Origin: Heliocybe sulcata
Lineage: Eukaryota > Basidiomycota > Agaricomycetes > Gloeophyllales > Gloeophyllaceae
Direction: 5' to 3'
DNA: 64,000 nucleotides
Assembly: GCA_004369045.1 (NCBI GenBank)
Contig: ML213504.1
Location: 2,032,894-2,096,893 of the forward strand
Below the pieces are notes generated by a model. It was not told where the DNA came from, searched no databases, and was given only the letters and a program-made list of their open reading frames with translations. Shown piece by piece: positions 56,469-64,000 of the stretch. Position 1 is the stretch's first letter. Each line of letters begins with the position of its first letter. The position numbers were made by a program, and so were the translations under genes.

Positions 56469-58062
56469 ATGTCTACGCCTCTCCGCTCCTTGAAGTTAGC
56501 CAGTCGGACTACCCGACAGTGCAGGCTCTCTTCGAGGGCCTTCTCCTGTTCGGCCAGACGAGGGTCAGAAGTGAACTCGCTACACACCTTCACAGACGAG
56601 GAGAACATGCTGCGGGAATCTGGTAGGCATATCACCAATGGCTGAAACTTTGACGTTTCTGAGGCACGGATAGTCCAGCGGTTTGCACAGGACGTAGTCG
56701 CACCGAAGGTCAGAGAGATGGACGAGGCTGAGAGGATGGATCCTGAAATCATTAAGAGTCTCTTCGAACAAGGGGTACGTTCATTGGGACTCGTAACTCA
56801 TATCACATATAACTGACGTGCTAAGTTGCCCTAGCTCATGGGCATCGAGACAAGTGCGGACCACGGCGGTGCCGAGTCCTCCTTCACCTCCGCCATCATT
56901 GTCATCGAAGAGCTCGCCAAAATTGACCCGTCCGTCTCGGTGCTATGTGACGTCCATAATACTCTTGTCAATACCATCTTCCGGAAATATGCTACGAAGG
57001 AGCAGCAGGACAAGTGGTTACCCCAACTGGCCGAATCGAAGGTGAGTGCCCATCAAAACTGGATACGTGTCCACTGTAAAATTCATGATACTGTACAGCT
57101 TGGCTCATTCTGCTTGTCCGAGCCTGCATCCGGGTCAGACGCATTTGCCCTCCAAACACGAGCAAAGAAGGACGGGAGCCACTGGATAATCAATGGCTCG
57201 AAGATGTGGATCACGAACTCGTACGAGGCTGAGATCTTCCTTATCTTCGCCAACGTATGTGGCCAGCATGCTCACAGGCAGGTGTCTGAGGCTGATCGCA
57301 CTGTTCCTCAAAGGTCGACCCGAGTAAAGGTTACAAAGGCATCACCTGCTTCGTCGCCACCAAGGACATGGGCATCCAGATCGCGAAGAAGGAGCAGAAA
57401 CTCGGCATCCGGGCGTCGTCGACGTGTACTCTCAACTTTGACGACCTCAAGGTGCCAGAGGAGAACGTTATCGGGGAAGTCGGACAGGGGTACAAGATCG
57501 CCATCGAGATTCTGAATGAGGGTGAGTGCCTATTGAATGGCATGAGATGGAACGGTATCCAACCCACACCTCTTATAGGTCGTGTTGGAATTGCCGCGCA
57601 GATGGTCGGCCTCGCTCAAGGCGCGTTCGCGAAATCCGTCCCCTACACGTACGAGCGGAAACAATTCGGCCAGCCCATCGGTACTTTCCAAGGCATGGCC
57701 CACCAAATCGCGCAAGCGGCAGTCGAGATCGAGGCCGCCCGACTCCTCACGTACAACGCGGCAAGAACAAAGGAGGAGGGTAAGAGCTTCGTGAAGGAGG
57801 CGGCAATGGCCAAGTACTACTCCAGCGTGGTTGCGCAGAAGGTTGCTGGGAGCGCGATTGAGTGGGCGGGAGGAGTGGGCTTCACGAGGGAGACTGGGAT
57901 CGAGAAGTACTGGAGGGATTCGAAGATCGTGAGTGCTGTCCTTGAGCTCCAATCCAGAACATTGCTAACTAGTATCATACCCTGCAGGGAGCTATCTATG
58001 AGGGCACCTCGAATATCCAGCTTAACACTATTGCTAAATTTATCCAGAAGGAATACTCATAA
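56469..58062 (+). CDS. ACADSB: Short/branched-chain acyl-CoA dehydrogenase, mitochondrial
   Basis: Multi-exon. It begins MSTPLRSLKLASRTTRQCRL, an Arg/Ser-rich mitochondrial presequence. Core: EENMLRES, MDPEIIKSLFEQG, LMGIETSADHGGAESSFTSA, VLCDVHNTLVNTIFRKYAT, SFCLSEPASGSDAFALQT, WIINGSKMWITNSYEAE, GIRASSTCTLNFDDLKVPEE, RKQFGQPIGTFQGMAHQIA, SAIEWAGGVGFTRETGIEKY, then GAIYEGTSNIQLNTIAKFI with the catalytic Glu. The closest family is short/branched-chain acyl-CoA dehydrogenase, which oxidises 2-methylbutyryl- and isobutyryl-CoA from isoleucine and valine in the mitochondrial matrix. It is convergent with the Hem25 gene, with only about 110 bp between stops. Confidence 0.92.
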
Positions 58063-58172
58063 CGGACAGACACTCACCTCGCATACTCATATGGCCTACT
58101 ATATATCTGACATTAGCAATGTAACAATACGACAAGAACAGGGCATCACTGTGCGTCCAGGGCCTGAAGATG

Positions 58173-59487
58173 TCAGGGTTGTTTTTGAGACGCTGCGAAC
58201 ATCAAGACTGCTTCATAGATCGTCCATCCAATAGCGGAGCTCAAGACTTTGCGTCCTATCCGAAGGGAGACGCCATCGAGAAATCCGGCAACGCCGCGTT
58301 GCTAGAATAGCAATATTACACCCCTAGACTTCAGCGCGGTGACAAAGGTTGCTACTTACTGCAAGGATGGTTTTGATGGTGCTCAGCATTCCGCGGTATC
58401 GCACTTCAGAGCGGACTTGCACCTTAGTCTGTGTACTCGTAAACGTCAACAATAGGGTGAAATAGGATGGGAGAGAATGACCTTGATAACATCAAATGGG
58501 TGCGTGCTGAGGGTGGCAAAAGCGCTTGCGGAAGCTGCTGCTGCACTGTGCATCAGCGAGGAGCTGCCGGCGGACGCTGATGGCATAGCTCGTGCTGCGA
58601 AACCACGTCAGTTGCGAATTGTACCAAGTAGACGAGGATGGTACTAGGCAGGACTTACTCATTTCTCGCTTGAGTCCCTCGTAGGAGAGCACGAACAAAC
58701 CTGCATAGGGTGCATCCCTGAGTGCGGAAGCTGTGAACCCGCGCAGGAGTTCGGATGGTCCTGAGCGGAAGATGGAGCCGACGGAGCCTAAGAAACTGTC
58801 ATATTTGTATATCCCACTCTAGAGCAACATGGAAAAGAATTAGCCCTAGATGTACGTAGATAATGAGAAAAGACTCTAACTTCGAATCGAGCCTTGAGCA
58901 CTGAGAATGGATTCAAGATGAATCCGGCGGCGACTCGGGTTGTCGCGCCAGCCAGGAGGTTCCCTTGGCTGTTGAGTTTTGGCAAGACGGAGCCCCTACT
59001 TTGTCCTGACTGTGGGCTTGAGGCAGAAAAGTAGGGCACCTTGGCAAGAGCAGTGCGGACTGCGTTCAGGCCGGTCATGTATATGGCAATCCCGGGAACA
59101 TTGCTGCAATTTGGGCAAGTTAGATGGAGTAAGTGGTAAAACAAGGACTATGCGTATACCGTGCTAGTGTAGCAGTAGTGCCTCGCCAAAGGCCTAGAGG
59201 ACCTTCTGAGGCTACGACATTGCGCGCCACGTACAGGATCCTGGGTCTATTCCGGCTTAGGCCAGTCAAATTCAGAGCAAGCGCAGCAAAACTTCTGACC
59301 TCTTATCTGGAACATGGTCACCTTGTTGTAATCGTGTCTTCAGCAAGTCAACTTCGGAGAGCGCGCAGGAATCGCTTCAGTTCAGGTCACATACGCGGCT
59401 GGTTCAAGAGAGCGTACGTGGTTGGAGACAAATGCTTGAGGCGAAACCCGATAATGCACCTTCAAACAAAATGTTCTTAGGACTCAT
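58173..59487 (-). CDS. HEM25: Mitochondrial glycine carrier Hem25 / SLC25A38
   Basis: Multi-exon member of the mitochondrial carrier family with three repeats. Signatures: QPLDLLKTRLQ (split by an intron), NPFSVLKARFE and HPFDVIKTKVQVR. Diagnostic segments for the SLC25A38 branch: EGALSGFASSICLQP near the start, LGLWRGTTATLARNVPGIAI, LLRGFTASALRDAPYAGLFV and a last exon reading GVAGFLDGVSLRIGRKVLSS. The start MSPKNILFEGALSG was taken because it leads directly into helix 1. The carrier brings glycine into mitochondria for the first step of heme synthesis. Length is about 330 residues, usual for the family. Confidence 0.92.
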
Positions 59488-60058
59488 ACATAATAGTCCG
59501 TAGAGATTCTCACCAGAGAGCAGATGCAGCCCGACATCGCCCATAGGAAGTTGTACGAAAGTGTCCGAAGGCGGACGTTGAAAAGTCACCAACGCGATCG
59601 GACCAATCACGCTACGAAATACAGTCACGCGACGCCTTTGTCACGGTAGGAGAACGTCTGGTCGACTGGGAAGTTCGTCCACTCACTTCAGCCGTTCGCT
59701 AACGCATCAGGAGAAAGCAACATCCACTGAATACAACTCTACTCGAGATACTAGTCAGCAGAGACTTGGGTTCATAGCATTGGTCGCAAGAGGTATACCA
59801 TGGTGCTGCAGAGTGAATATTATTGAGGACTGCGGTAGGAGACTCGGAAACTTGTAGCACGTCATGAAGACACCCGCGAAGAACTAGAGGTCATGCAAAT
59901 GGATAAAAGTCTGTCTGAAACCCATGCATTACGAGTCCGATCAGTCTATTGATAATCCCTGGGGTCATCAGAAATAAATACTGATATTGGAGCAGTAATA
60001 CGGGAAATCAGGTGCTATGTAACACAGGTATATTATGTTTACAGTTCTTAATCATACA

Positions 60059-60168
60059 TGGTCGCCGTCGTGAAGCTGTTAAGACGTCCTTTGGGAGTCC
60101 GACTCCCAGGGCGCATAGTTGTAGCGGTGAGGTCGGGTGTTCGAACCCGGGTAGGCAACCTTCCTTTT
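60059..60168 (+). repeat. tRNA-like repeat, left copy
   Basis: It starts GGTCGCCGTCGTGAAGC and ends GGTAGGCAACC followed by TTCCTTTT, a Pol III-type terminator. It has a B-box-like GTTCGAACC and the near-complementary ends GGTCGCC/GGCAACC of an acceptor stem. An internal hairpin (TGGGAGT, ACTCCCA) sits where the anticodon arm would be. The T-arm does not pair well and no clear anticodon can be assigned, so a tRNA pseudogene or SINE-like sequence is more likely than a working tRNA. Confidence 0.55.
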
Positions 60169-60379
60169 GTCCTCGACATTTGTGGCGCTAAAGTTTCGGG
60201 CGACTGGAACTGGAGGATATTTTACCGTATCGTCAAATATACGTATAATATTGTTGCATGCTCACTCGCTCCTTCCAATGCAGTGGACCTAACGAAATTA
60301 AAAATGGACATCAGAAATGAGGTGAAGGACGGAAGAATCCACTGAACTAAGCATGCTTTAACTTTAACTTGCAGACTCA

Positions 60380-60489
60380 AAAGAAAGTCGCCTACGCGGG
60401 TTCGAACCCCCGACCCTCCCGTTACAACTATGCGCCCTGGGAGTTGGACTCCCAAAGGACGTCTTAACAGCTTCACGACGGCGACCATG
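60380..60489 (-). repeat. tRNA-like repeat, right inverted copy
   Basis: About 90 percent identical, by eye, to the left copy in opposite orientation, with GGTTCGAACCC and ends GTCGCC/GGCGAC that pair better, followed on its own strand by TTTCTTTT. Together with the left copy it encloses 211 bp and could fold as one large hairpin. Confidence 0.55.
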
Positions 60490-61046
60490 CTTGCTTCGCA
60501 ATTCCAACACCTATATTACCCCAGGCGGCACCTGATGCCTGATGCCTGGTACCACAGCTCCCTCGCGAGAGTTGTCGGTAGAGGGATCACACTCCTGTAC
60601 ATATTTTCGGACAGTCCTCCATTTTCGCCACCACTGTGACTGGTTTCTCGGGGGTGCCTTAATGGCACGGACGATATCAATCCTCCTTCACTCCGCAGTA
60701 CCATGCACCTCTCGCTACCAATGTCATAGACCCAAGTCTCTGCACCTGGTATCTCTAGCTGCAACGCTCTTGCGGCACGCAGTGACGTTGACCATGTAAT
60801 AATGCCACATCAGTCGCATGATGAAGCCTTGAGGCTTCGAGGGGATGAACGGCGAACGCGAACGAACCTCCCGGTCCAGCCAATTCCCCTCCCTGCACGG
60901 CACGATCGTCCGCGAATACCGGAAAGAACTACAATACACTAGTAGCGAGCCCTTCATTTATGATATTGATACAACAGAGACAATTCTTGCATGTCCGACA
61001 GCAATACGACCCGAGTAATCATTTGTCTTCCGCAAAGCAGCAGCAA

Positions 61047-64000
<2,954 letters not shown>

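Larger units (their letters stand above)
59488..61046. other. Intergenic region holding inverted tRNA-like repeats
   Basis: No protein gene. Two inverted tRNA-like repeats lie at 60059-60168 and 60380-60489 (listed separately). Otherwise there are only short overlapping open frames; 60730-61040 holds the 3' flank of RPC1. Confidence 0.45.

Noticed and set aside
57368-58234. Single long plus-strand frame read through the end of the acyl-CoA dehydrogenase gene
   Set aside because: Family alignment needs introns near 57520 and 57930; read-through sequence is not conserved.
60059-60168. A functional tRNA gene
   Set aside because: T-arm pairing is poor and no anticodon could be assigned; reported as a tRNA-like repeat.

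Overview
The window looks like the nuclear genome of a filamentous basidiomycete, probably an Agaricomycete. Most genes are split by many 45-65 nt GT-AG introns, genes are tightly packed on both strands, and several products are typical of mushroom-forming fungi: Unc104-type kinesin, a MYND zinc-finger protein, a TKL-like kinase with an altered catalytic loop, a protoglobin, and amino-acid permeases. No rRNA gene, intact tRNA gene, CRISPR array, transposase or reverse transcriptase was seen. Gene models were rebuilt by hand from open frames joined at splice sites that keep the frame.

Layout. 0-6 kb: the 3' end of an MDR-type dehydrogenase, a GNL3/Grn1 nucleolar GTPase, a single-pass membrane protein and a small unknown gene. 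7.8-14.5 kb: the most unusual locus. A plant-type GDP-mannose 3,5-epimerase is fused to two glycosyltransferase domains and membrane segments (minus strand). Divergent to it lies a methyltransferase fused to a GT8 glycosyltransferase (plus strand). Both are almost or fully intronless, unlike their neighbours. 14.9-27.3 kb: kinesin-3, IMP3, the mitochondrial protease ICP55 and a DAGL-like lipase, with divergent promoters between kinesin/IMP3 and ICP55/lipase. 27.3-31.8 kb: an unknown minus-strand gene, a protein-kinase-like gene and a 62-bp palindrome. 31.8-44.2 kb: a tail-anchored protoglobin, eIF5B, an amino-acid permease, a small unknown gene and glutaryl-CoA dehydrogenase, the last with GC-AG introns. 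44.6-48.1 kb: a tandem duplication carrying two copies of an unknown gene. 48.5-50.7 kb: poorly resolved minus-strand genes. 50.9-64 kb: mannose-6-phosphate isomerase, a MYND protein, short/branched-chain acyl-CoA dehydrogenase, the mitochondrial glycine carrier Hem25, an inverted pair of tRNA-like repeats, and the 3' part of RNA polymerase III largest subunit (runs off the right edge).

How genes may work together. Most genes are housekeeping and unrelated: ribosome biogenesis and translation (GNL3-like GTPase, IMP3, eIF5B, RPC1), mitochondrial metabolism (two acyl-CoA dehydrogenases, Hem25, ICP55) and transport. The exception is the 7.8-14.5 kb pair. Epimerase plus three glycosyltransferase domains plus a methyltransferase suggests a dedicated pathway that makes an L-galactose- or L-gulose-containing, possibly methylated, glycan or glycolipid. 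This is the best candidate for an undescribed system here.
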